DNA of 64,000 nt from Heracleum sosnowskyi (taxonomy: Eukaryota; Streptophyta; Magnoliopsida; Apiales; Apiaceae). The position numbers and the translations under genes are program-made. This document shows positions 50,864-63,743 of this stretch, in pieces (position 1 is the stretch's first letter; every line of letters begins with the position of its first letter). The notes under the pieces were generated by a model that was not told where the DNA came from, ran no database searches, and was given only the letters and a program-made list of their open reading frames with translations. The DNA is taken from NCBI GenBank assembly GCA_030848705.1, contig CM061237.1, positions 85,555,910-85,619,909 on the forward strand, in the 5' to 3' direction.

Positions 50864-51461
50864 ATTATAAATATTAAATTCAGGATTTTTTTTCAGAAAT
50901 ACTCAACTCTAAAAATGTTTTTGCAAAGAAACTATGTTTTTTTTAATATTTACAAAAATACCAATTTTTTGGAATTATTTACAAAAATACGGTATGCAAC
51001 TTTTGCAACCATATCAATCAAAATCAACTACAAATGCAACTTATAAAAATTTAATAATTGGAATCATTTTTAATTGCATAATAGGTTATATAAGTAATCA
51101 ACTGGCCGATAAACTGAAAGGTTAATGGAAACAGCGGAGTAAGTGGATCAAGTTTCAGTTTTAATTTAAACTTTTATAAACTTTAATTGGTTCTTGAGAT
51201 TTGGATTAGAGTTTGATGTTATGAGTTGCGTAGCATTATAGATCGTTACAATTAAAGATTGTTTATATAAAAAATCTTTGAATTTTGAGTACTTTTAAGT
51301 TCGTCGGAGTTCTTGGTGGTTCGCTGGATTTTATGTTTTGTTCGGTAAAAAATAATTTTTAATATGTTGATGTCAGGTTTCAAATATTGGACCTTTGCGA
51401 AAAATAACTCATGGTATAGTACTTTTTAATTATCTCTATAGATGGGAATCGACCCCTCGGG
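50864..51461. other. AT-rich non-coding spacer
   Basis: Contains ACAAAAATAC and TGCAACTTTTGCAACC phrases similar to 10030-10090, suggesting a shared dispersed repeat. No gene. Confidence 0.4.
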
Positions 51462-51790
51462 TAGGGCTGTTAAAAAAATCCGAAAAATCCGAGATCCGTC
51501 CGAAATATCTGTATTGGTATCCGGAATAAAGCAGATTTTATCCGAATCTGAAATAAAGCGGATATTATCCGTATTCGAATTCGGTAGTTGCGGATACGAA
51601 TATGGATATAGGCGCATCTGTATCCGGTAATATCCGAATCCGAAATTAAATAAATATGATAAATAAATAATATATATAGTTATATATATAGTTACATATT
51701 ATTTAGAAATTATATTTTAAGTTTACAGAATATATATATATATAATTTAATCATTAAACAATATATTTATATAAGTTGTAGATAATTGTA

Positions 51791-51825
<35 letters not shown>

Positions 51826-52180
51826 CAAATTTAATATTTTAAAATAAACAAAATTATATTAAAAAGTAAATTTTTGAAAAAAAATAAAATAGACTTTAAT
51901 AAATTTAAGTTTTAGTTAGGTTTACTTTTTAAAAAAAAAAAAAATTATTATTTTTTTCAATTTTATTGAATTAAAATTTAATATAAAAACTAAAAAATTC
52001 TAACTGAAATTCAGATTCGGATATTATCCGTATCCGGATAGTATCCGGCGGATTCGGATTCGGATATTTTTATTTAAATATTTTTGGATTCGGATACGGA
52101 TCCGGATACGAATTCAGATTTTCGGATTCGGATTCGGATACAGGCAGATCCGTATCCGAATTATCCGTTTGACAGCCCTA
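51462..52180. mobile_element. Non-autonomous hAT-type element (MITE), 719 bp
   Basis: Ends TAGGGCTGTTAAA and TTTGACAGCCCTA; 8-bp flanks CCCTCGGG and CCCTCGAG differ at one base. Subterminal regions are dense in GGATATTATCCG and TCCGGATAC palindromic phrases around an AT-rich core. Its terminal sequence differs from 47501-48497, so it is a separate subfamily. Confidence 0.85.
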
Positions 52181-52384
52181 CCCTCGAGTTATGACAGTAC
52201 TCTCTTAGTATAATAGGATATAATAATATAAACCATATAATAAATTTTTAATAGCAACACCCGTAAAAAAATTTAAGAGAATTAAAATCCAAGTTATTAA
52301 AGTACATAAAACCCTTTAATAGAAAATCTCATACAAAATTAAAAAGAGTAGACTTAAGTTATTAAAATATATAAAACTCGGCCC

Positions 52385-52441
52385 AAAATACCGACTACCG
52401 TCCGAGTATACCAAACTTTTAATGTTTCACATTTGAAAAAT
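52385..52441 (-). mobile_element. Truncated Helitron-like 5' end joined to the next unit
   Basis: Plus-strand CCAAACTTTTAATGTTTC matches the 5' ends at 53380 and 54290 in reverse. It runs within 20 bp into the ACTAGC 3' end of the next unit. Confidence 0.5.
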
Positions 52442-53396
52442 ACTAGCTTAAAATCGTGCGATACACAGATTGTTAATTGTTATTTTATTATTATTCTTTT
52501 AATATTTTATTAATTTTATTTGTTAAAAATATAAGTGGGCATGTTAAAATATCTAAACACTTTTAATTAATTGAAAACATTAAAGAAATGTTTTAAATAA
52601 ATAAGTAAGAGTTTGTCCGTTATATTTTTGGAAAATGGGGGTTTTAGTAAGAAAAAATAAAAAAATGTAACATATATATTTAGTTTAAAAAAGGTAAATA
52701 CCTGTGATATTTTTGGAAAATGAACTTTTAAAATTTAATAATTAAAATTATTTAAATACATTTTAAAATAAATAAGTAAAAGGTTTGACAGTGAAATTTT
52801 TAGAAAAAGAATGGATTTTAATGAGAAAAATAGAAAAAGTAAGTTGAAAAATGTAATTTCCTGTGATATATTTAGAAAATGAGGGACTTTGTTAGAAAAA
52901 ATCTATAATGTATTTTTACTGAAAAGGTAATTGGTTATAAATAGGTATTTGATTATTTATATTTTAATATTTTTTGTAATTGCATTTGTTAAAAAAAAAT
53001 AAGTAGGCACGTTAAATTAGGTAAATTTTTAAAAAATAATTATAACATTAAAATAGGTTTAAAAATAAATAACTAAAGGTTTGTCCGTGATATTTTTGGA
53101 GAATGGGGGAGTTTTAGTAAGGAAAAATAGAAAAACTAACATGTTTTATTTAAAAAAGGTAATTGTCCGTGATATGTTTGAAAAAGCAGGGGAATTTGTT
53201 AGAAAAAAATAAAAAAAATAATGTATTTTAGGTGAAAAGATAATTGGGTATAAATATGTAATATTATTATTTAATAATATATTTCTATAAATAAGTAAGG
53301 TTAATTAAGTAAAAATACGAAATAAGGGCAATTAAGTAAAATCACAACGTACCATACCGACCAACCAAACTTTTAATGTTTCGTCTATTATATAAT
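52442..53396 (-). mobile_element. Helitron-like unit A of a tandem pair (955 bp)
   Basis: Minus-strand 3' end CTAGT preceded by TTTTAAG and a decayed hairpin (CTGTGTATCGCACG). The interior repeats TTGTCCGTGATATTTTTGGA. The minus-strand 5' end TATTATATAATAGACGAAAC abuts unit B without spacer. No protein. Confidence 0.65.
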
Positions 53397-54311
53397 ACTA
53401 GCTTAAAACCCGTGCGATGCACGGATTGTTAATTGTTATTTTATTTTATTTTTTAATATTTTATTAATTGTATTTGTTAAAAAAATAAGTAGGTATGTTA
53501 AAATAGCTAAAGACTTTTAATTAATTAAAAACATTAAAATAGATTTTAAAATAAATAAGTAAGGGTTTGCCCATTATATTTTTAGAAAATGAGTGGTTTT
53601 AGTTGGAAAGTAAAAAATGTAACATATATATTTAGTTTAAAAAAAGGAAAATGCCCGTGATATTTTTGGAAAATGAGGTTTTAAAATTTAATAATTAAAA
53701 ATATTTAAATACGTTTTAAAATAAATACGTAAAGGATTTGTCCATGATATTTTTAGAAAAATAATGGATTTTAGTGAGAAAAATAGAAAAAATAAGTTGA
53801 AAAAAGTAATTTCCCGTGATATATTTAGAAAATGAGGGACTTTGTTAGGAAAAATCTATAATGTGTTTTAGCTGAAAAGGTAATTGGTTATAAATAGGTA
53901 TTTGATCATTTATATTTTTAATATTTTTAGTAATTGCATTTGTTAAGAAAAATAAGTAGGCTTGTTAAAATAAGTAATTTTAAAAAATAATTATAACATT
54001 AAAATATGTTTAAAAATAAATAACTAAAGGTTTGTCCGAGATATTTTTCAAAAAAGAGGGTTTTAGTAAGGAAAAATAGAAAACTAACATGTTTTAGTTA
54101 AAAAAGGTAATTGCCCATGATATATTTGAAAAAGTAGGGGAATTTTTTAGAAAAAATAATGTATTTTAGTTGAAAAAAGGTAATTGGTTATAAATAGGTA
54201 ATATTATTATTTAGTAATATATTTCTATAAATAAGTAAGGGCGATTAAGTAAAATCACAACGTACCATACCGACCAACCAAATTTTTAATGTTTCGTCTA
54301 TTATATAATAG
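53397..54311 (-). mobile_element. Helitron-like unit B of a tandem pair (about 915 bp)
   Basis: Perfect 3' hairpin CCGTGC-ATC-GCACGG in minus reading, then GTTTTAAGCTAGT. The same interior order as unit A and the same 5' end. Units A and B align along their length, including TAGGTATTTGATNATTTAT and GGTAATTGGTTATAAATA. Confidence 0.7.
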
Positions 54312-54350
54312 TATTGATAGTATTGATGGTATTGATAGTATAGATATGTT
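54308..54350. repeat. Short GTATTGATA tandem repeat
   Basis: AGTATTGATAGTATTGATGG and further partial copies directly at the edge of unit B. Confidence 0.8.
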
Positions 54351-55052
54351 AGTAATGAGTCCCTCGATCTTTACTGATACTTTTAAATTATCTTTTTCTC
54401 TCATAATTACTATAGACCTTTTATTATAGTTTTAGATCTTCATATAATTTTTTTAATATATCGTAGATGAAAATCGATTCCTTGATTTACATTAGTACTA
54501 TCTTATCTACGGTAATACTACTGATTAAAAAAATCATACTTTTCTTTTATTTATTAATGTCCCCGCCTGAAAAAGTTTAGTGCCTCTGTAATGTTAGAAA
54601 TTATATCATAATTTGAGTTGTTTTTTATTTAATTTATAGTTATATGATCAAAATTTGTAGATTAAATTATTGAAAAATTAAATTTTTAACACTTAAATAT
54701 TAAAAATATATAAAATATACAATGAAAGATATCAATTTTTTTTGAGATTGTGATATCTCACTCACAAAAAAATTCTGGATCCGTCATTGATGTTGATAAA
54801 ATTTGAACCTTTAACGGTTAACTGATATTAATGTTTTTTTTTTGAAACCAAACTGATATTAATGTTCTTGAAATTTTAGATATTTAATGGCTTAATTGTA
54901 CCTCAATTCCTTTGAGGTTTAGAAGTATATTGATTGCAGATTAATACGTTAGTAATACATTATTATTAACTTATTAATAATATTATTAGCTGATATTAAT
55001 ACATCAGTAATAATAATATATATAAATATAAGATATAGATATATTAATTAAC
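54351..55052. other. AT-rich non-coding spacer
   Basis: No gene or clear terminal structure seen. ACTGATATTAATGTT occurs twice near 54830 and 54850. Confidence 0.4.
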
Positions 55053-58000
55053 TCCTTATATATAATAAGCGTAAGGGAGATCTTATCCAAAACTTTGGTT
55101 GGTCACTGTACTATCAAAAGTATACGATCCGTTGGATTATAAAACTATAAATCTTCAAATCGATGAGGACCGTCAGATATAATATTAAAAATTGTATTTG
55201 ATTATTAATAGGATAGTATTTAAATACTAAAAGATGTATTTTGATAATTTAAACCAATTATAAATAGGTTTTCTATATTGAATAGAAATCTTTATGTAAA
55301 AATTCGTAATTATCTTTTCTCTTTAGTTTATGGATAGTTCCGGTTAGATAATAATTATTAAACTATCATTAAATTAAAGATAATTTTGTAAGCTTCGCGT
55401 GGGCTGTAAATTCGTTAAAATCTGTTGTCTAAAACTCAAAATAGAGCCCAAACAGTAAAGTTATTATCTAAATTTTAATAAATATATTTTTATTATTGTA
55501 GCACCAATTTAATTTTTTTTCCCTAATTCTTTTAAATTTATAAATTCTATGTTTATTTCAATAAAATATTAAAACCAATTTAAGAAAAAATTAAAATCGA
55601 TCGTCCGTGTACGATTACGACCAAATTAATAATTATAGTTAGATATCTTAAATAGATAGATGAGAATTATTAGATCTAATATTAAAAAGTGTATCTGATT
55701 AATAATAGAATTATATTTAAATACTAAAAAGTGTATTTTGATAATTTAAAATTTTTCTATGTAAAAATTCTTAAATATCTTTTCTCTTGAATTTATGTAT
55801 AGTTCCAGTTAGATAATAATTGTTAAACCAAATATCAAAGATAACAATTCATATTGATTACAATGATACACGTGGACCCTACGTTATAACAGACTTACGT
55901 TATAATTTCGTAGTTTCGCATGGGTTGTAAAATCATCAAAATTCAATTTTTAAAACTCAGCATAGAACCCAAATAGTAAAGTGCGTATCTAAATTTTAAT
56001 AAATATTTTTTTATTATTGTAGCATCAATTTATTTATTTTTCCACTAATTCTTTTAAATATAGAGAAATTTTATGTTTCTTTCAAAAATGTATCAAAATT
56101 AATTAAGAACAAATTCAAATCGATAAAGAATATAATAATATGAGAATAAAATTTTATATAATCATAACATAATTTTTATTCTGTTTAATAATTTTTAAGT
56201 AATAATGTATTTTAAAATTTTATATACACTTTAAATAAAACCGAAACATTAAAAGTAAAAACAGTTAGTAAGATACTTATATCAGTACATACTTGATATC
56301 CTTATTATATTAAATCCTTATATATAATAATCATAATATGGATTTTATCCAAAATTTTGGTCGTAGACAACCAAATTAATAAGGACCATTAGATCTTAAC
56401 TAGATAAATGAAAATCGTTAGATCAAATATTTAAAAAGTGTATTTTATTAATAATAGGATTATATTTAAATTTTAAAAGGTGTATTTTGATAATTTAAAC
56501 CAAATATACCAAATATAAATAAGTTTTCTATATTGAATAGAATTCTCCATGTAAAAAATTCGCGACTTTCTTTTCTCTTCCATGGACAATTCCAGTTAGA
56601 TAAAAATTGTTAAACCATCATTTAATTAAATATAATTTAGTTATCTTCATGTGGGGTATAAAATCGTCAAAATCTGATTTTTAAAACAAAAGATAAAGTC
56701 CAAATTAGTAAAGTGAATATTTAAATTCTAATAATAATTATTATGTCATCATTATTTTAACACCAATTTAATTACTTTTTTCTAACTATTTTAAATTTAG
56801 AAATATATGTTCAAAAATTAAAATCAATCTAAGAAAAATTCAAATCAACAAAGAATATAATAATACGAGGATAAAATTTTATAAAATTGTGCATATTTTT
56901 AATCCTATTTTATTAAGTTTTAGATGATAACTAATCAAATATTATTTATTATTAAATAATAAATTATACGTAAATGGTGATTTTGTTTTATAAGAACTCA
57001 TGGATACCTAATTTCATTGTTAGTAGGACTATATTGATATTAAAAAAAAAAACCGTATTTTGAAATTTTAGACTCAGCTACAGAGGCCAAACTTTTTTAA
57101 CATATATACATTGTAAATTATTAAATTCTAAACTTTAAAAGTTTCTTAATCAATTAGTATAGTACTTTTCTGAAAAATCGTACTTTACAACAAATATTAT
57201 TAAATAACCTATGTCTGCAAGAAAAAAAATGAAAAAAATTCTTTATTTAAAAAAAACCTATAAATTTTAATATGTTGTTGGTAGATTCAAACCTTAGATC
57301 ATTCTACATGATAATTTTACTGTTATATCTAACGTTTTTCAACAATTTAATTTGAAATATCCAACGATTATGGATTGAGTGATCAAACAAAGCGACCAAA
57401 CTTATAAGGAAGCTTTCATTATTTAGTCTTTAATATAATAACATAAATAATTAAAAATATTAAAAATATTAAGAAAAATTAATGATGTTATCATGGTAGT
57501 TTGTTTCTAAATACCGCTAAAACATTCTCAACCGTTAGATCCAATACTTTTAAAAATAGATTATCAAGATTATATCATATAAAAAGAAGTTATTATCTAA
57601 AAATGATATAAGTTAAAAGATATTATATTAGGATTGAATTTTCTAAAAAGTCAAAACATAAAAATAGTTGTAATTAAATAAGGAAACTAATTTAATACCA
57701 AAATAATAAAAATCGTTTAATGTTAAATATATAGGTGAAAACCGTTAGATTTAACATTAAAAAATGTATTTGATTAATAAAGGGTATTCTAATAATCTAA
57801 ATTACATATAAGTAGATTTCCTAAATCGAATAGAATTCTCAACATTAAATTTCGTCACTTTATTCTCTTTTTAGTTTTAGAATAGTTTAGCGTGTAAAAT
57901 ATAATAAATATCAAATTTTTAACTATAATTTTTTTGACTAAATCTTTTTTAACAATAATTTAATCATGTAAACTAATAACTTTTAAATATTAAAATATTC

Positions 58001-58129
58001 ATAAATAAATATAATTATAAATATTTAAAAAACAATCGTGTGTTGCATGGATAATAAAAATATAATTATAAACAGAATAATTATAAATAAAATTTAAGTA
58101 ACCGTGCATAACACGGGCTATAAGCTAGT
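55053..58129 (+). mobile_element. Second Helitron-like family, nested or tandem, one 3' end
   Basis: 5'-type starts TCCTTATATATAATAAGCG (55053) and TCCTTATATATAATAATC (56315), both followed by a form of GATCTTATCCAAAACTTTGG. An internal block around ACCGTTAGATCTAATATTA, ATTTGATTAATAATAGGA and TTTTCTATATTGAATAGAA recurs near 55190, 55660, 56400 and 57740. One 3' terminus: hairpin CCGTG-CATAA-CACGG, then GCTATAAGCTAG and T at 58102-58129. No protein. Confidence 0.5.
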
Positions 58130-58377
58130 ATAAATATAATATATCTTAGTTATGATATATTTCCGCTCACAAACCCACAGGTCCGCTTCACCCCTTGAAT
58201 TGTTGGTTTTGTTTTTGTTAGTGTAGTTTACAATTGTGAATTTTATAATTTAAATTTGTATCATACTTCTAGTAGGTTTTGATTTTGATGGGTATCCTAC
58301 TCTGATTAATTATTATCAGGTTTCAATTTCAATTTTTTTAGTGTCTCCATCTCAGAAACCTCTTACGCTTATTATAT
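58130..58377 (-). repeat. Minus-strand 5' fragment of the second Helitron-like family
   Basis: Ends at CTCTTACGCTTATTATATA, the reverse complement of the 55053 start, and abuts the next minus-strand 3' terminus (ACTAGCGTTTTACCC) directly. Confidence 0.5.
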
Positions 58378-60330
58378 ACTAGCGTTTTACCCGTTCTACG
58401 CACCAAAAGCAAAATCTTAAAATTTTAAAATAATTATAAATATGTTATATAACATAACTCATATTAGTTTTTCCCCACATACTTTTACTAAATATACACA
58501 TACATGTATTAATAAATATAAATTATGTTATTGGTTGCTAAGAAAATAAATATCTATAATTAAAATTTAAATATTCAATGCATAAAATATTGATTGAACA
58601 AATATATAAAATGCTACCATCATAACAAAATAACATAAAATACGATATTTGAATTGTTTGAAATATACCATCAGTTTTTAAATTAATAAGAATGTTGAAC
58701 GTCCTAACTCATTTTAAAATTATAATTCTTTTTAACTCCATCATATATGCGTTTATTTGTTCCCGACATTGACTCTAGATTATCATCAATGAAATTATCA
58801 TTATCAGCTAAATCATGCACTTGCTTCAAAAGAAACAAAATGGTTGAGTTATTAAGAATAAGAAAAATAAATTTGATGTTGGACAAATATCACAATGAAT
58901 TATTTTAATTGAAAATTTCATGCTCACCACGACAGAATCAATATTGTATGAGATGATTTTAGATTCTTGTGAGAGATTTGAAACTCTAGAGTGTAAACTA
59001 ATTTTATCATATTTGAAGTAAAGTATATTGTATTGCTATGAACTTAGTTTCAATCATTCAAAGATGTAGTGAATGTCTCAATTTTTCCTACGATGATTTT
59101 CAATTTTCTAGGATACTTGTTTTCATTTTCTTCTGATGACGAAGGTTTTAACTTTGCTAAAATAAATTTTGAACTTACATTTAATATGCTATATTTTTAA
59201 GATTTTGTATTTACTATGTCATTATCTTTGATCGCAAAGGTCGTCGTCAACATTTGCTAATATTGACCGCATCACTTCACAATCTATGGACTACTTCACT
59301 TCAATTAAAATGCAGATGGGTACCCTAAACCTAATAAAATTATATATAATTATGGTAAAGTGGATAATAAGAAAAATATTTTCGAAGAATTTGATTTATT
59401 GAACATGATGCCTCTTACTCGAGTTTGAGACGATTTTACCACATTTGCATTTGTATGTATGGTTAATGTTACATAGTTCCCCGGGTTACATCTTCGACAC
59501 TACAAACTTATAAATGATATATCACCTCCATATGCATTAAAATTTTAAAAAAGAAGAAATAACGTACCGGTTTACTATCTGAACTTCGATAAGAAATTCT
59601 TAATATGCTTATATAGAATATATTATCAAACTAATGTGAAGATATGTCTTATTAATAAATTAAAAGTACTTAAAAATGATGCATCCATTCACTTACAATT
59701 TTAAAAGTTACTTATGAATTAAAATAATTTAAAATCTTATGTTATTAATCGAATTTATATTGTTAATATTATTTTAAAATAGCCTACACACTTTAGCTAA
59801 CCCCACATGTAATTTGTGTGAGATAGGTTTAAATTATTTTTACATTGATAAATTTGATTTTTAATATTTCATCAACATATTGTGTACTATAATTAAATTC
59901 TTTTACTTTTAAATTTTAATTTTGTTGAAATTCAAAATATTTATACTTACGAAGATGATGTGTTCGTTCAACTATGATTTTAAAAATTACATATGAATTA
60001 AAATAATTCAAAATTTTAAATTTCATTGAATCTAAATAATCTATTATTTTAAATCGGCGTAAAAGACAGTTTAGCTACCAATTAACATGTAATCTTAATG
60101 AGATTGGTTTAAAATACTTATATATTGATAAATTGAGACGATATTGTATTATAATAAAATGTGACTGATTTTAAATAAAAAAAGTGATTTATTAACAAAT
60201 ATTTTGTGACTAAATCAAATATGTAACACATGGATATTTTAAATCCAATAATTACTGGATTTAGTCATTTAGATTTGAACCGTCAACTAATCATGATTAT
60301 TAAAATATGATGAAAATGATAAATAAGGAA
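58378..60330 (-). mobile_element. Minus-strand Helitron-like remnant of unclear length
   Basis: Minus-strand 3' end with GGTGCGTAGAACGGG (decayed hairpin), then TAAAACGCTAGT at 58378. A possible RPA C-terminal fragment lies 330 bp inside. Further right it is AT-rich with no recognisable gene; the 5' end is not identified and the given end is arbitrary. Confidence 0.35.
58740..58886 (-). pseudogene. Possible C-terminal tail of an RPA-like Helitron protein
   Basis: Minus-strand residues DLADNDNFIDDNLESMSGTN and KRIYDG have the acidic then Ser/Lys/Arg look of RPA-like tails. The position near a Helitron 3' end parallels 7924-9020. No OB-fold exon was recognised upstream, so this is weak. Confidence 0.22.
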
Positions 60331-60670
60331 AACTTTTTCAATACTATGTTTGGTCTAAAATTTAGGAGTGGATTTTGAGTGGTCTTAAAATAGTTAATAC
60401 TTTCTAATTGCTAAACTATATAACATCTAAACTCAAACATTGTAATTAAAAATTACAATAATTTTATACACATAAGATCCATAAAATAAAATCAACCGTT
60501 TCAAGTATCTATTAATATATTAAGTAACATTTTTTTATTTTATTGATATAATCAATAACATCGAACTTTTTTAATTAGAATAAATAATATTAATATTGGA
60601 TAATTACCTTTACATCTCTATATAAAAACCTTAAATTATGACCTTTAATAATTAAATAATCAAAAATATA
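60331..60670. repeat. Direct repeat of about 340 bp, copy 1
   Basis: Starts AACTTTTTCAATACTATG and runs through GGAGTGGATTTTGAGTGG to AATTAAATAATCAAAAAT. Copy 2 is at 61110 (offset 779 bp). A third, partial copy of the right-hand third lies near 60865-60985. Confidence 0.85.
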
Positions 60671-61109
60671 AATTATATATTAAAGTTGTAAAAGTTATAT
60701 ATATAGGCTATTCTATATTGAACACATAGTACAACTAATGATCAAAATCTCGAAGTATATAAATATAATAAAGGATTAATTTATAATTAAAAATAAAATA
60801 ATTTTAATTGATAATCAAATTCTCGAAATATAAAAATGTAATAATTAATGAATTTAATAATCAATTAACATCAATTTTTTTTAATTACAATAAATATATT
60901 AATATTGGATAACAACTCTCACAGTGTAGAAACCTTAAATTACGACCTTTAACAATTAAACAATCAAAATATAAATTATTTATTAAAGTCGTAAAAACTA
61001 TACACAGATTGAAGTTTATCTATGAAATAAACGATTTTATATTAAATAAATAGAACAATTGGTGATCAAAATCTCAAAGTATATAATTATCAAAGGGATT
61101 AGATTCTAA

Positions 61110-61449
61110 AACTTTTTCAATACTATGTTTGGTCTAAAATTTAGGAGTGGGTTTTGAGTGGTCTTAAAATAATACATACTTTCTAATTGGTAAACTATAT
61201 AGCATCTAGACTCAAGCATTGTAATAAAAACTTAAAATAATTTTTATACACAAAAAAGATCCAAAATATAAAATCAACGGTTTCAAGTATCTATTAATAT
61301 ATTGAGTAACATTTTTTTTATTTTTTTGATATAATCAATTAACATCGAACTTTTTTAATTATAATAAATAATATTAATATTGGATAATTACCCTCACATC
61401 TCTATATAAAAACCTTAAATTACGACATTTAACAATTAAATAATCAAAA
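61110..61449. repeat. Direct repeat of about 340 bp, copy 2
   Basis: Matches 60331-60670 along its whole length with scattered differences and small indels. It ends exactly where a Helitron-like 5' end (TCTATACTATTATATTAAAG) begins at 61451. Confidence 0.85.
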
Positions 61450-61450
61450 A

Positions 61451-63743
61451 TCTATACTATTATATTAAAGACAAAATATTGAAAGTTTTGTAGTTTGGTC
61501 CTCAAAGTTTTTGTAATCTGGTCACTCCATTCATAGCCGCTAGATATTTCTGATCAAATCAATGAAAACTGTTAGATAAAATATTAAAATTATTATATAG
61601 AATATCTTTTCTATTTTTTCTAACTAAAACATCCCATTTTCCAAAAATATCGCATGAAGTTTCATTTAATAAAATAACATTATAAGGTTATAATTGCTAA
61701 TAACTAACCAATTACCATTTTTAGCTAAAGTGTATATTCTTTTTTATATTTTCTAACTAAAATTTCTATTTTTCTATTTTTTCTAAATAAAACCTCTTAT
61801 TTTCCAAAAATATCACGAACAGTTCTATTTAATAAAATAAAATAAAAATATTATAATTATTAATGACTAATCGATTAGTTTTTGTTTCAAAACGTATATT
61901 CTTTTTTTTTCTAACTAATATTTCTCCTAACTAAAACCTCAAAAATATCACGGGCTATTCCATTTAGTAGCATAAAATACTAATATTATAAATCTATCTA
62001 TCTATTTATATTATATTATTAAAGACGAAACATTGAAAGTTTTGGTACCTGTTTTTTGGTACGATACTTGTCTTATTTAATTTTTATTTAATTATTATAA
62101 AAATTATAAAAATTATTTAGCCTTTCAGTTAAAATACATTACCATTTTTTTCTAAAAAAATCACGGGCAATTTCCTTTTCAGTTAAAACATGTTACTTTT
62201 TCTATTTTCCTTGCTAAAATCTCTCATTTCCTAAATATATCACGAGCAAACCCTTATTTATTTATTTTAAAACATATTTTAATACTTTTAATTGGAAATT
62301 ACATTTCCCCTCTTTTTTCTAAAAAAATCACGGGCAATTACCTTTTTCAGATAAAACATGTTATATTTTCTATTTTCCTTACTAAAATTCCTCCTTTTCC
62401 AAATATATCACGGGCAAACCCTTACTTATTTACTTTAAAATCTATTATAATAATTTTAATTGACAATTACCTTTTTCAACTAAAACATGTCACATTTTCT
62501 ATTTTTCTTACTAAAACCCCTCTTTTTTCAAAAATATCACGGACAAATCGTTACTTTTATATTTTAAAATTCAACGAAAACATGTTACTTTCTATTTTTC
62601 TTACTAAAACCCCTCTTTTTCCAAAATATCACGGGAAAACCGTTACTTATTAATATCAATCAATACTATATATACTATATTATAATAGATGAAATATTAA
62701 AAGTTTGGTCGGTACGGTACCTGTTTGTTAGTACCTGTTTTTTGGTACTTTGTAATTTTACTTAATTACCCTTACTTATCTATAACAAAAAATTATTAAA
62801 TAATAAGACATATTTATAACCAGTTATATTTTTCAGTTAAAACACATTATCTTTTCAATTTTTTCTAACAAAATCACCTCATTTTCCAAAAATATCACGG
62901 GCAATTACCTTTTTAACAAAAACATGTTACATTTTCTATTTTAACTTACTAAAACCCCTCATTTTCAAAAATATCACGGGTAAACCCTTAATTAAAACCT
63001 ATTTTATTGCTTTTAATTTTTTTTAAAAATAGCTATTTTAACATTGTTACTTATTTTTTTTTAACAAATGCAATTAACAAATATTAAAAATAATCCGTGC
63101 ATCGCACGAGTTTACCTTTTCTATTTTTCAAACCTCTCCTTTTCCAAAGATATCACAGGCAACCTTTACTTATTTTCTATTTTCCCTAACAAAATACCCT
63201 CCTTTTTCAATAATATCACGGACAATTACCTTTTTCAACTAAAAGATATTCTTATTTATAACCAATTACATTTTCAGCTACTTTTTCTATTTTTCTGATA
63301 AAATCTTTTTTTTCCAAAAATATCACGGTCAATTATTATTTTCAACTAAAACACGTTACCTTTTCTATTTTCCCTTACTAAAACCTCTCATTTTCCAAAA
63401 ATATCTCAGACAATCCTTACTTATTTATTTTAAAACTATTTTAATGCTTTTAATTATTTAAAAAACTTTTCCTATTTTAACATACCAACTATATCACGAC
63501 CAATTACCTTTTTCAACTAAATTATGTTATATTTTATATTTTTCTTACTAAAATCCTTCTTTTTCCAAAAATATCACGGACAACCTTACCCATATATTTT
63601 AAAATCTATTTTAATTATTTAAAAAATTTACCTATTTCAACATGTGTACTTATTTTTTTAACGAATATAATGAATAAAATATTAAAACATAAATAATAAA
63701 ATAATAACTAAATAATCCGTGCATCGCATGAGTTTTAAGCTAA
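61451..63743 (+). mobile_element. Helitron-like array: three 5' ends, one decayed internal hairpin, one 3' end
   Basis: 5'-type starts at 61451 (preceded by A), about 62008 and about 62670. A hairpin CGTGC-ATC-GCACG at 63096-63108 lacks the following CTRR. A full 3' terminus CCGTGCATCGCATGAGTTTTAAGCTAA with following T ends at 63743. The interior has about 15 AAAATATCACGGGCAA modules every 70-90 bp. No protein. Confidence 0.6.

Noticed and set aside
51426..51630. Overlapping frames of about 63 codons on both strands
   Set aside because: They arise from palindromic GGATATCCG repeats in the hAT MITE arm, which read open on both strands.
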